Below are positions 1 to 5,454 of a stretch of DNA of 6,064 nucleotides, in pieces (within the stretch, counting starts at the first letter, position 1; each line of letters begins with the position of its first letter). The stretch is from Candidatus Peregrinibacteria bacterium (GTDB lineage: Bacteria; Patescibacteriota; Gracilibacteria; UM-FILTER-43-11). The stretch covers positions 1 to 6,064 of the forward strand of contig JAFGNE010000035.1 in NCBI GenBank assembly GCA_016927155.1. Direction: 5' to 3'. The notes below the pieces were generated by a model. The model was not told where the DNA came from, did no database searches, and saw nothing but the letters and a program-made list of their open reading frames with translations. The position numbers were made by a program, and so were the translations under genes.

Positions 1-8
1 ATAAAAAT

Positions 9-350
9 ATGGAAACACCTAAAGCAGGTCAGCCAGAAACCTTAAATTCTGAGCAACAAGAACAACAAAAACCTGATGCTCTTGGATACTCCTTAAAAGA
101 TGTTCGTGAGAAATTTGGGGTATTGTTAGCAGAATCGGCTAATTGTGTTTTTCACAGAGATTATCATGGACATGGCGATAGAATTCTAATAAACACAACA
201 GCAGAAGGAATAAGAGGTCCTAAAACTGGCAAAGCATCAGAGTTATCTCCAGAGGGTTCTGCTTTTATTGATATGGCAATTACTCCAGAAGTTGCTCAGC
301 ATTTATATGAACAACTTGGACGAGCAATTAAAGATTGGCAAGAATCGTAA
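9..350 (+). CDS. Hypothetical protein, 113 aa, unrecognised
   Basis: I do not recognise this protein. The first 25 or so residues are rich in Gln, Glu, Pro and Lys and look disordered. A more ordered part follows from about residue 27 (GYSLKDVREKFG), with a central segment containing HRDYHGHGDRILI and a C-terminal helix-like stretch (TPEVAQHLYEQLGRAIKDW). No signal peptide, membrane segment or cysteine pair is visible; there is a single Cys at about residue 46. The ATG is preceded only by ataaaaat, so a start further upstream outside the window cannot be excluded. The gene is AT-rich (about 38% GC in the first 60 bases), unlike the GC-rich minus-strand genes, and it converges on the Fic toxin gene. 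Codon-like composition and a clean stop support a real gene, but function is unknown. The composition contrast suggests a different origin from the nth side. Confidence 0.6.
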   Translation: METPKAGQPETLNSEQQEQQKPDALGYSLKDVREKFGVLLAESANCVFHRDYHGHGDRILINTTAEGIRGPKTGKASELSPEGSAFIDMAITPEVAQHLYEQLGRAIKDWQES

Positions 351-437
351 ATTGTCCAAAAATATTTTTAAAGGATAATTTTCACAACAGCGTATAACTG
401 ATTGTTGCTATACGAAGTGTTTCTTGCAGGCTGGTTT
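351..437. other. Convergent intergenic spacer with bulged inverted repeat
   Basis: This spacer lies between the 3' ends of the plus-strand hypothetical gene and the minus-strand toxin gene. It contains a perfect self-complementary A5-TA-T5 tract at 358-369, which has no loop and so is not a normal terminator hairpin. It also contains an inverted repeat, CGTATA at 391-396 and TATACG at 409-414. This can extend to eight pairs (CGTATAAC with GTT...ATACG) if three bases (407-409) bulge, leaving a five-base loop. No U-tract follows on either strand, so a canonical intrinsic terminator is not supported. Confidence 0.4.
391..414. repeat. Inverted repeat CGTATA/TATACG
   Basis: Six-base perfect arms are separated by 12 bases, or form an eight-pair stem with a three-base bulge and a TGATT loop. 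It sits where two convergent genes end, so it may act as a bidirectional 3' RNA structure, but it lacks a T-run. The right arm and flank (TATACGAAGT, 409-418) resemble a lox half-site. The left arm matches less well and the 12-base spacer is longer than the eight bases of loxP, so a recombination role is only a speculation. Confidence 0.35.
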
Positions 438-857
438 TCAATACTCTCCAAGATGCTGTCGTACGAATGAAGCGATGGCATTAACCGTATCATCCTTTAA
501 ATCCGGCGGGCTTTCGGCCACCCACACGGCGAAATTGTAGAATTCCTGTGTGCCTACGCGGAGCCATTTTTTATTGTTCATCAGGAAAACCAATAGCGTT
601 GTTACGGCAATCCGTTTGTTCCCGTTTTGGAACGGGTGGTTCTTGATCAGCAGATAGAAAAGGATGGCCGCTATTCTGGGAAGTCCGCGGTAAAGCGGCT
701 TGACGTCAAAAGTCATGAAAGGGGTTTCAATACAGCTTTCCAGCTTGTGGGGAAAACGGGTGGAGAAACGGGGAATAGGTTCGTCCCAATCCATCAATTC
801 CTTGGCGAGCTGATGGGCGATATGTTCAACTTCTTTCAGGGTGAGTTTTTTGATCAT
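438..857 (-). CDS. Fic/Doc family toxin (death-on-curing type)
   Basis: This 139-aa protein has the Fic/Doc core. The signature HPFQNGNKR lies at residues 74-82 and is followed by a hydrophobic helix (IAVTTLLVFLMNN), as in bacterial Doc-like toxins. Family knowledge: Fic enzymes AMPylate targets, and P1 Doc phosphorylates EF-Tu, using the motif His and a metal-binding acidic residue. Here the usually acidic fifth position is Asn78, so which reaction it performs, if any, is open. The length matches short Doc-type toxins (about 125-145 aa) rather than long Fic proteins. The start ATG shares its A with the stop of the upstream HTH gene (TAATG), and no Shine-Dalgarno precedes it, which points to translational coupling. 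It is the toxin half of a two-gene module. I am confident of the family and less so of the substrate. Confidence 0.92.
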   Translation of the reverse strand: MIKKLTLKEVEHIAHQLAKELMDWDEPIPRFSTRFPHKLESCIETPFMTFDVKPLYRGLPRIAAILFYLLIKNHPFQNGNKRIAVTTLLVFLMNNKKWLRVGTQEFYNFAVWVAESPPDLKDDTVNAIASFVRQHLGEY

Positions 858-1090
858 TATTCGTCTTTAAGGAGTTTCAGGGTTTCCCCATATTCCTTAA
901 CAGCCCGGGCGACGCCTTTGTCGATGTTTTTCATATCTCCGCCGACATTTTTGACTTCATCGCGATGAACGATATAATTGCGGCCCACCTTCGCCGCCTT
1001 GATCTTGCCCGATTTTATCCAATTAAAGAGCGTAACACGGTTAATTCCGAGTATTTTGGCCGCCTCTGTTGTAGAGATGAATTCATTCAT
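857..1090 (-). CDS. Excisionase/MerR-like HTH antitoxin
   Basis: This 77-aa protein has an N-terminal winged-helix/HTH_17-type DNA-binding domain at about residues 5-48. STTEAAKILGINRVTLFNWI forms the helix-turn-helix and the KVGRNYIVHRDEV stretch the wing. The charged C-terminal tail (about 50-77, with KEYGETLKLLKDE) is predicted helical. By analogy with Phd-type antitoxins this tail would bind and neutralise the toxin. I see no [S/T]xxxE[G/N] inhibitory Fic motif in it. The gene directly precedes the Fic/Doc gene with a one-base overlap, the usual antitoxin-first order. Two identical 14-bp palindromes flank its promoter and are the likely autoregulatory operators of this protein. No Shine-Dalgarno lies before the ATG. 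An AlpA-like regulator or true excisionase is an alternative label, but the toxin neighbour favours antitoxin. Confidence 0.88.
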   Translation of the reverse strand: MNEFISTTEAAKILGINRVTLFNWIKSGKIKAAKVGRNYIVHRDEVKNVGGDMKNIDKGVARAVKEYGETLKLLKDE

Positions 1091-1094
1091 GGAA

Positions 1095-1108
1095 TTAACA
1101 TATGTTAA
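1095..1108. promoter_or_regulatory. Operator O1, perfect 14-bp palindrome
   Basis: TTAACATATGTTAA reads identically on both strands. It lies in the predicted 5' UTR of the antitoxin gene, ending four bases before its ATG. An exact second copy lies at 1137-1150. Together they are the expected layout for binding of two HTH dimers. That the antitoxin is the binder is an inference from its HTH domain and adjacency. Confidence 0.8.
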
Positions 1109-1130
1109 ATAACTTGCATATCAATTCATC

Positions 1131-1136
1131 ATTATA
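1131..1136 (-). promoter_or_regulatory. Promoter -10 box of the toxin-antitoxin operon
   Basis: On the minus strand this is a perfect TATAAT, 40 bases upstream of the antitoxin ATG, predicting a start site near 1124 and a leader of about 33 bases. The -35 region is weak: TAATTT at 1159-1154 gives a 17-base spacer, while TTGTAA at 1162-1157 would need 20. A palindromic operator fills the spacer exactly up to the -10 box. A weak -35 with a perfect -10 fits a promoter controlled mainly by repressor occupancy. Confidence 0.7.
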
Positions 1137-1150
1137 TTAACATATGTTAA
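1137..1150. promoter_or_regulatory. Operator O2, perfect 14-bp palindrome
   Basis: This is a second exact copy of TTAACATATGTTAA, 42 bp from the first (start to start), or four helical turns of 10.5 bp. It abuts the -10 box and fills most of the -35/-10 spacer, so a bound protein would directly block RNA polymerase. It ends 15 bases from the nth stop codon. Confidence 0.8.
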
Positions 1151-1165
1151 CCTAAATTACAATAT

Positions 1166-1783
1166 CTATTTTATTATTCCGCATATCGGGCACCTCTTTT
1201 CATCATGCCCCCGCGCGGGGCAATAGGCGCGGCCGAAGTAAATCATTTGGAGGTGAAGCTTGTTCCAGTCTTTTTGCGGGAAAACTTTTTTCAGGTCTTT
1301 CTCCGTCTGTTTCACGTTTTTACCATTGCTTAGCCCCCAGCGTTTCGCGAGGCGATGGATGTGGGTATCCACAGGGAAAGCGGCAACGCCAAAAGCCTGG
1401 CTCATGACAACGGACGCGGTTTTATGGCCCACGCCGGGGAGCGATTCCAGTTCTTCAAAGGTGCGCGGCACTTTGCCGCCATATTTTTTGACGAGGATTT
1501 TGGAAAGCGCGGAAATGTGTTTCGATTTCGCGGGGGAAAGGCCGCAGGGCTTTATGACTTGCCGGATTTTCGCCGCGCTTAACTTTGCCATCTTCTCGGG
1601 CGTGTCCGCCAGTTTAAAAAGAGCGGGCGTTACCTTGTTCACCGCCTTGTCCGTCGATTGCCCGGAAAGGATGACGGCCACAAGCAGGGTGAAAGGGGAT
1701 TTGTGCTTCAAGGGAATCGGCACATCGGGAAAAAGGCGGTTCAGGATGAGTTGGATTTTGCGCGCTCGTTCGGCCTTGTTCAT
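1166..1783 (-). CDS. nth: Endonuclease III (DNA glycosylase/AP lyase)
   Basis: This base-excision repair enzyme removes oxidised pyrimidines and nicks the resulting abasic site. The 205-aa protein is of normal size for the family. The helix-hairpin-helix LPGVGHKTA spans residues 115-123, with catalytic lysine K121 and catalytic aspartate D139 in PVDTH. The helical start with LLVAVILSGQSTDKAVNK (33-50) is typical. The C-terminal iron-sulfur loop is unusual. It has C188, C198 and C201 (C-x9-C-x2-C), then stops four residues later, so the fourth cysteine of the E. coli pattern (C-x6-C-x2-C-x5-C) is absent; H193 lies inside the loop. The ATG overlaps the aroE stop as ATGA. AAGGA just before the ATG is the only clear, though very closely spaced, Shine-Dalgarno-like site in the window. 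It is the last gene of the hisS-aroE-nth cluster. Confidence 0.95.
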   Translation of the reverse strand: MNKAERARKIQLILNRLFPDVPIPLKHKSPFTLLVAVILSGQSTDKAVNKVTPALFKLADTPEKMAKLSAAKIRQVIKPCGLSPAKSKHISALSKILVKKYGGKVPRTFEELESLPGVGHKTASVVMSQAFGVAAFPVDTHIHRLAKRWGLSNGKNVKQTEKDLKKVFPQKDWNKLHLQMIYFGRAYCPARGHDEKRCPICGIIK

Positions 1784-2619
1784 TTCCTTTTGCTTAAGGC
1801 TTCATACATCGCTTTTTCCATCGCCTCAAGCGGCGCTTCCTTCTTCGTCCAAATCTCGAACTGCGCGGCGGAAAGGAAGAGGAGCATCCGTTCGCCGGTT
1901 ATGGTTACCGCGCCGGCTTTTTTCGCTTCCCGAATCAGCTTGGTTTCCAGGGGCGCGTTTACTATATCCATCACAATACAGCCGGGCGGGATTTCTTCGG
2001 CCTTAAGCAGGGTCTCGTTTTCCCGCGGGCCGATCATGCCAACCGGCGTGGCGTTCACGATGATTTCAAAGCCGGCTTTAGCCGCTTCATGCGCATTTAC
2101 AAAAGGTTTTATGTTTAAATCTTTGGCGGCTTTTTCGGTTTGTTCTTTCGTCTTGTCGCACACATACAAATTCGCGCCCGCTTCGCGCAGGGCATACAAA
2201 ATCGCCATTCCGGCACCGCCGGCGCCAAGCACCAAAGTTTTTTTGCCTTCCACCGCTGTTGTCTTTTCGCGAAGCGCTTCCAGCGCGCCGCGCGCGTCGG
2301 TATTGTAGCCTATTAGTTTCGATTTCTCGTTCAGCACTGTATTTACCGAACCCACCATCCGGGCCAGCGGGTCGTAATGGTCCATGTAGGTCATCACCGC
2401 CTGCTTGTAGGGCATGGTTACCGTGAAGCCGGCGATGTGGTTCAGGTCCGTTTCATAGCAAAAATTGGCGAGCCCTTCAATGTCCCTGGGGTCGATATCG
2501 AAAAACTTATATTCGGCGCCTATCCCCGCCGCCCTAAAAGCCGCGTTGTTGATGGCGGGCGAAAGTGACTGGGCGACAGGATGGCCGACAATTCCGTAAA
2601 TCTTTTTTACTCCTCCCAT
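1780..2619 (-). CDS. aroE: Shikimate dehydrogenase
   Basis: The family catalyses NADPH-dependent reduction of 3-dehydroshikimate to shikimate in aromatic amino acid synthesis, in the cytoplasm. This 279-aa protein has the N-terminal substrate domain with YGIVGHP and SLSP (18-21), catalytic lysine K72 in VTMPYK, N93 in VNT and catalytic D108 in GYNTD. It then has a Rossmann domain with GAGGAG (132-137) and NATPVGM (189-195). The C-terminal motif reads GERMLLFLSAAQFEIW. The family's conserved substrate-binding Gln (MLxxQ) aligns with Leu249, which is unexpected. The usual N in NVTxPxK is Thr66. The ATG at 2619 overlaps the hisS 3' end by 13 bases and has no upstream Shine-Dalgarno, although GGAGGAG lies just inside the gene. 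The 3' end overlaps nth by four bases, so the three genes are probably translationally coupled. Family assignment is firm. Confidence 0.93.
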   Translation of the reverse strand: MGGVKKIYGIVGHPVAQSLSPAINNAAFRAAGIGAEYKFFDIDPRDIEGLANFCYETDLNHIAGFTVTMPYKQAVMTYMDHYDPLARMVGSVNTVLNEKSKLIGYNTDARGALEALREKTTAVEGKKTLVLGAGGAGMAILYALREAGANLYVCDKTKEQTEKAAKDLNIKPFVNAHEAAKAGFEIIVNATPVGMIGPRENETLLKAEEIPPGCIVMDIVNAPLETKLIREAKKAGAVTITGERMLLFLSAAQFEIWTKKEAPLEAMEKAMYEALSKRK

Positions 2620-3917
2620 AACTTTTTGTTTTTCAATTTATTCTCGCCGAGTAACCTTACCATTTTATCCACGATGCCCTCAAAAGGAATGGTTTCCTGG
2701 CTGCCTTTTTTCATATCGCGCAGGATGATGGTGCCTTCCTGCACCTCGATCTGGCCCATGATGAGGGAATATTTGGCCTGGATTCTGTCCGCCAAACCCA
2801 TTTGCGATTTAATGGAGGCCTGACCCACGGCGCCCACGGTGTTGATGCCTTTTTCGCGAAGCTCGTTAAGAAGAGGCAGGGCTTTCTTTTTGGCGATAAG
2901 GCCAAGCTGGGCCACAAACACGTCCACGGCGTCCTTGTTGGGCGGGCGGATGCCGGCTTCCTTCATGTATTCAATAACGCGCTCCATGCCGGCCGCGAAA
3001 CCGATGGCGGGAGTGGCGGGGCCGCCCATAAGTTCCACCAGCCCATCGTACCTTCCGCCGCCGCCGATGGCGTTTTGCGCGCCATCCTTTTTGCTCCAGA
3101 ACTCGAAAACCGTATGGGTGTAATAATCGAGACCGCGCACCAATTGTTCATTTAAAATAAAAGGCACTTTAAGCTCCTTCAAATATTCCTGGAGCAGGCG
3201 GAAATGTTCTTTGGATTCTTCGGAAAGCACGCTGGAGAGCTTCGGCGCCATGGAAGCGAGGATCTGGCAGTCTTCCTCTTTGCAGTCAAGCAGGCGTAAG
3301 GGATTGTTATGCAACCGGCGTTTGCAGTCCTCGCACAAACTGCGTTCCTTGCCCGTGTAATAATTGACAAGGTCTTCTTTGTATTTTTTGCGGTCTTCCA
3401 GTGAGCCAAGAGTGTTGAGCTGCAGCGTCAGCCTGTCCGCGATACCCAAATCGGTATTGATCTTGTGCGCGAGGTAAATCACCTGCGCGTCTATGGCAGG
3501 GTCGCTTTCGCCAAGAATTTCCGCGCCGAACTGGTGGAACTGCCTATACCGGCCTTTTTGCGGACGGTTGTAGCGGAAATGCGGTTCAATGTAATAAAGC
3601 TCTACGGGCTTGGGCAGCTGCTGCATGCCGTTTTGCAAATAGGCGCGCACCACGCCGGCTGTTCCTTCAGGCTTCAGCGCGTATTTTTTTCCGCTCTTGC
3701 TTTCGAACACGAACATCTCCTTTTCCACAATATCCGAAGTGTCGCCGATGCTCCTCACGAAAACATTGATGTCCTCGAACATCGGTGTGGAAATTCGCCG
3801 ATAGCCCGCACGCCGGCAATGATACCGTACCACTTTTTTGATAAACGAGAAATACAGGTGCTCATCAGGCAAAATATCATGGGTCCCCTTAGGGCATTGG
3901 TATAAAGGCGCGGCCAT
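2607..3917 (-). CDS. hisS: Histidyl-tRNA synthetase
   Basis: This class II aminoacyl-tRNA synthetase charges tRNA-His, acting as a cytoplasmic dimer. At 436 aa it is a normal full-length bacterial enzyme. It begins with the characteristic CPKGTHDILP (8-17). Motif 2 is FRYNRPQKGRYRQFHQ (114-129), the histidine-binding HisA motif is RGLDYYTHTVFEF (261-273), a glycine-rich GGGGRYDGL lies at 285-293, and motif 3 is GFAAGMERV (306-314). The anticodon-binding domain occupies about 330-425. The Cys-rich insertion CEDCKRRLHNNPLRLLDCK (195-213) is typical of many bacterial HisRS. One oddity is Asn117 where motif 2 usually has Glu (FRxERPQ). The ATG is preceded by cctaaaaa with no Shine-Dalgarno. It heads the hisS-aroE-nth cluster. 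Confidence 0.97.
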   Translation of the reverse strand: MAAPLYQCPKGTHDILPDEHLYFSFIKKVVRYHCRRAGYRRISTPMFEDINVFVRSIGDTSDIVEKEMFVFESKSGKKYALKPEGTAGVVRAYLQNGMQQLPKPVELYYIEPHFRYNRPQKGRYRQFHQFGAEILGESDPAIDAQVIYLAHKINTDLGIADRLTLQLNTLGSLEDRKKYKEDLVNYYTGKERSLCEDCKRRLHNNPLRLLDCKEEDCQILASMAPKLSSVLSEESKEHFRLLQEYLKELKVPFILNEQLVRGLDYYTHTVFEFWSKKDGAQNAIGGGGRYDGLVELMGGPATPAIGFAAGMERVIEYMKEAGIRPPNKDAVDVFVAQLGLIAKKKALPLLNELREKGINTVGAVGQASIKSQMGLADRIQAKYSLIMGQIEVQEGTIILRDMKKGSQETIPFEGIVDKMVRLLGENKLKNKKLWEE

Positions 3918-3984
3918 TTTTTAGGCAGGGTTAAAAGACTAAAAGTTACTTTAGCATATATTTTTACGTGTCGCTACAAAAAAA
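3918..3984 (-). promoter_or_regulatory. Spacer upstream of hisS, possible weak promoter
   Basis: This 67-base AT-rich gap lies between the binding-protein stop and hisS. On the minus strand it starts with seven Ts (3984-3978) that are not preceded by a stable hairpin, so no terminator is supported. A tentative promoter is TTGTAG at 3979-3974 with TATGCT at 3958-3953, but the 15-base spacer is short. An imperfect CTAAAG/CTTTTAG repeat follows. Whether hisS has its own promoter or is read through from the upstream gene cannot be decided here. Confidence 0.25.
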
Positions 3985-5448
3985 TTATTTCACCTCTGAT
4001 GCTAAAACCAGGCCGTCGAGGCGGGGTTCCCATTCAATGTTTTTTTTCACGGCATACAGCCTTGAAGATTCAAATAGGGGAATGCCAATCAGGTCATCGT
4101 CCACCTTAAGCATGATTTCCTGAAGGAGCTTGAGGCGTTTTTTAGGGTCCATTTCCACGCGGCTTTCTTCAATCATCTTATCCACATCCGGGTTTGTGTA
4201 ACGGCCGTTGTTGAATTCGCCGGCGCTATGGATAAAGGCATCCAGGAAGCCGCCCGCGTCGCCGTCTTCGGCCTGCCAGCCAATGAGGAAAAGGGTGGAA
4301 TCGCCGGATTTGATTTTACTGATGAGCGCCTCAGGCGTGAGGGCGTGGAGGGCTATAGAAAATCCCGCTTTCCTCAGTTGTTGCCCCAGGTATTCCGCCA
4401 GGGTCCGGTAGGTTTCCAGGTAATCGAAACCGAGTTTTTCCAGGCGGTTGCCAAAAAGGGCGTCGGCGCGCTCCTCTTCGTTGAATTCAAAAGGCGGGAT
4501 GTCCGGATTGTAACCGTACACGCCGGGTGCCACAAACTGGGTGGCCTGTCTCACAAAAAAATTGCCGATTTCTTCAATGCGCGCAGGATCAAAAATCGTC
4601 CGGACCGCTTCGCGGATTTCACGCCGGGCCATGAGCGGGTCCTGCAGGTTAAACATCAGGAAATTGACTTCAAGGCTGTAGCTCGTCTTCAGCTGTTCTC
4701 GCGGCAGATCCAAAGCCTGGTCGCGGGGGACGGCCACGAGGATATCCGTTTTTCCGTTTTCAAAATCGGTTTTACGCTGGGTTTTGTTGGCCATGACCGC
4801 GTACTCCACGTTTTTGTAAGCGGGCTGTTTTCCCCAATATTCGGCAAAAGCCGTGAGGGTCAGCCTTGCCCCCTTTTCCCAATTCAGGACCTTATAGGGG
4901 CCGGTACCGATATTGCCGGGGCGGCCCACCATAAAACGGGCCAGCTTGGAAAGGAGCAGGGGGTCCTGTTTTTCAGTGATGATTTTAAGGTAATGGTCGC
5001 CTAAAGCCTGGATTTCCCTGATGCCTTTCAGGTAACCGGCCACTTCGCTTCCCGCTGTTTCACGGGCCTCGTTAAAGCTGGCAATCACGTTTTGGGCTGT
5101 GAACGGGCTCCTGTCATGGAAAAAGACTCCTTGCCTCAACTTGAATTCCCATGTGAGCGGGTCAAGGTTTCCCCAGGAAACAGCCAGCGACGGCACAATT
5201 TTCAGGTTTTTGTCGAAAGCCACAAGCCCCTGGTAAATGTTGGCGGTCCGGAGCGCGTCGTTCAGGTTTACCGAAAAGGGCGAAAGCCCGGTTTCCGGCG
5301 TGTTCAGCACAATGGAAAGCGTGTTCTCCTGGAACTTCTGCGGGCCGAAAAGCATTTTTTTTCCCTGTTCAAAAAGGAAATCTTTTTTCAGGAAACCGCC
5401 CAGGGCCGCAACGAGAAGCAGGCCGATTATTAGGTTTTTTTTGTTCAT
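3985..5448 (-). CDS. Family 5 solute-binding protein (oligopeptide/dipeptide ABC type)
   Basis: This 487-aa protein resembles DppA/OppA-type extracytoplasmic binding proteins, which deliver peptides or other ligands to ABC permeases. Family landmarks are IYQGLVAFDKNLKIVPSLA (71-89), the TWEFKLRQGVFFHDRSPFTAQNV segment (99-121), GTGPYKVLNWEKG (181-193) and the late GRYTNPDVDKMIEE segment (415-428). Residues 5-20 form a hydrophobic N-terminal segment after MNKK, so it is exported. There is no lipobox cysteine; the segment may be a cleaved signal (near AALGG) or an uncleaved anchor. No permease or ATPase gene is visible. The ATG is six bases after the STAS gene stop and has no Shine-Dalgarno, which implies cotranscription with the anti-sigma module. 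Substrate is unknown. A nickel or other SBP_bac_5 ligand is also possible, as is a sensory rather than transport role. Confidence 0.88.
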   Translation of the reverse strand: MNKKNLIIGLLLVAALGGFLKKDFLFEQGKKMLFGPQKFQENTLSIVLNTPETGLSPFSVNLNDALRTANIYQGLVAFDKNLKIVPSLAVSWGNLDPLTWEFKLRQGVFFHDRSPFTAQNVIASFNEARETAGSEVAGYLKGIREIQALGDHYLKIITEKQDPLLLSKLARFMVGRPGNIGTGPYKVLNWEKGARLTLTAFAEYWGKQPAYKNVEYAVMANKTQRKTDFENGKTDILVAVPRDQALDLPREQLKTSYSLEVNFLMFNLQDPLMARREIREAVRTIFDPARIEEIGNFFVRQATQFVAPGVYGYNPDIPPFEFNEEERADALFGNRLEKLGFDYLETYRTLAEYLGQQLRKAGFSIALHALTPEALISKIKSGDSTLFLIGWQAEDGDAGGFLDAFIHSAGEFNNGRYTNPDVDKMIEESRVEMDPKKRLKLLQEIMLKVDDDLIGIPLFESSRLYAVKKNIEWEPRLDGLVLASEVK

Positions 5449-5454
5449 GTTTTG

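Noticed and set aside
358..369. A5-TA-T5 palindrome as terminator
   Set aside because: It has no loop and no GC pairs. It is better explained as AT-rich spacer.
391..414. Integron attC site
   Set aside because: The fold is too short, and the paired outer RYYYAAC and GTTRRRY boxes at attC spacing are absent.
1113..1126. Third degenerate operator copy between the two palindromes
   Set aside because: Only about six of 14 positions match, and it is not centred between the two perfect sites.
1260..2006. Long plus-strand open frame (248 codons) across nth and aroE
   Set aside because: It is antisense to two clearly recognised overlapping enzymes. Its translation is Arg/Ser/Phe-rich with no family features, so it is a frame shadow.
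1658..2308. 216-codon plus-strand frame opposite aroE/nth
   Set aside because: It is a Ser/Ala/Phe-rich shadow of aroE with no start context or motif support.
3465..3905. Plus-strand frame opposite the hisS 5' half
   Set aside because: It is antisense to conserved class II synthetase motifs and has no independent support.
3978..3984. Seven-T run after the binding-protein stop as an intrinsic terminator
   Set aside because: No GC-rich hairpin precedes the T-run.
4228..5004. 258-codon plus-strand open frame inside the binding-protein gene
   Set aside because: It is entirely antisense to a well-matched family 5 binding protein and shows no recognisable domain.
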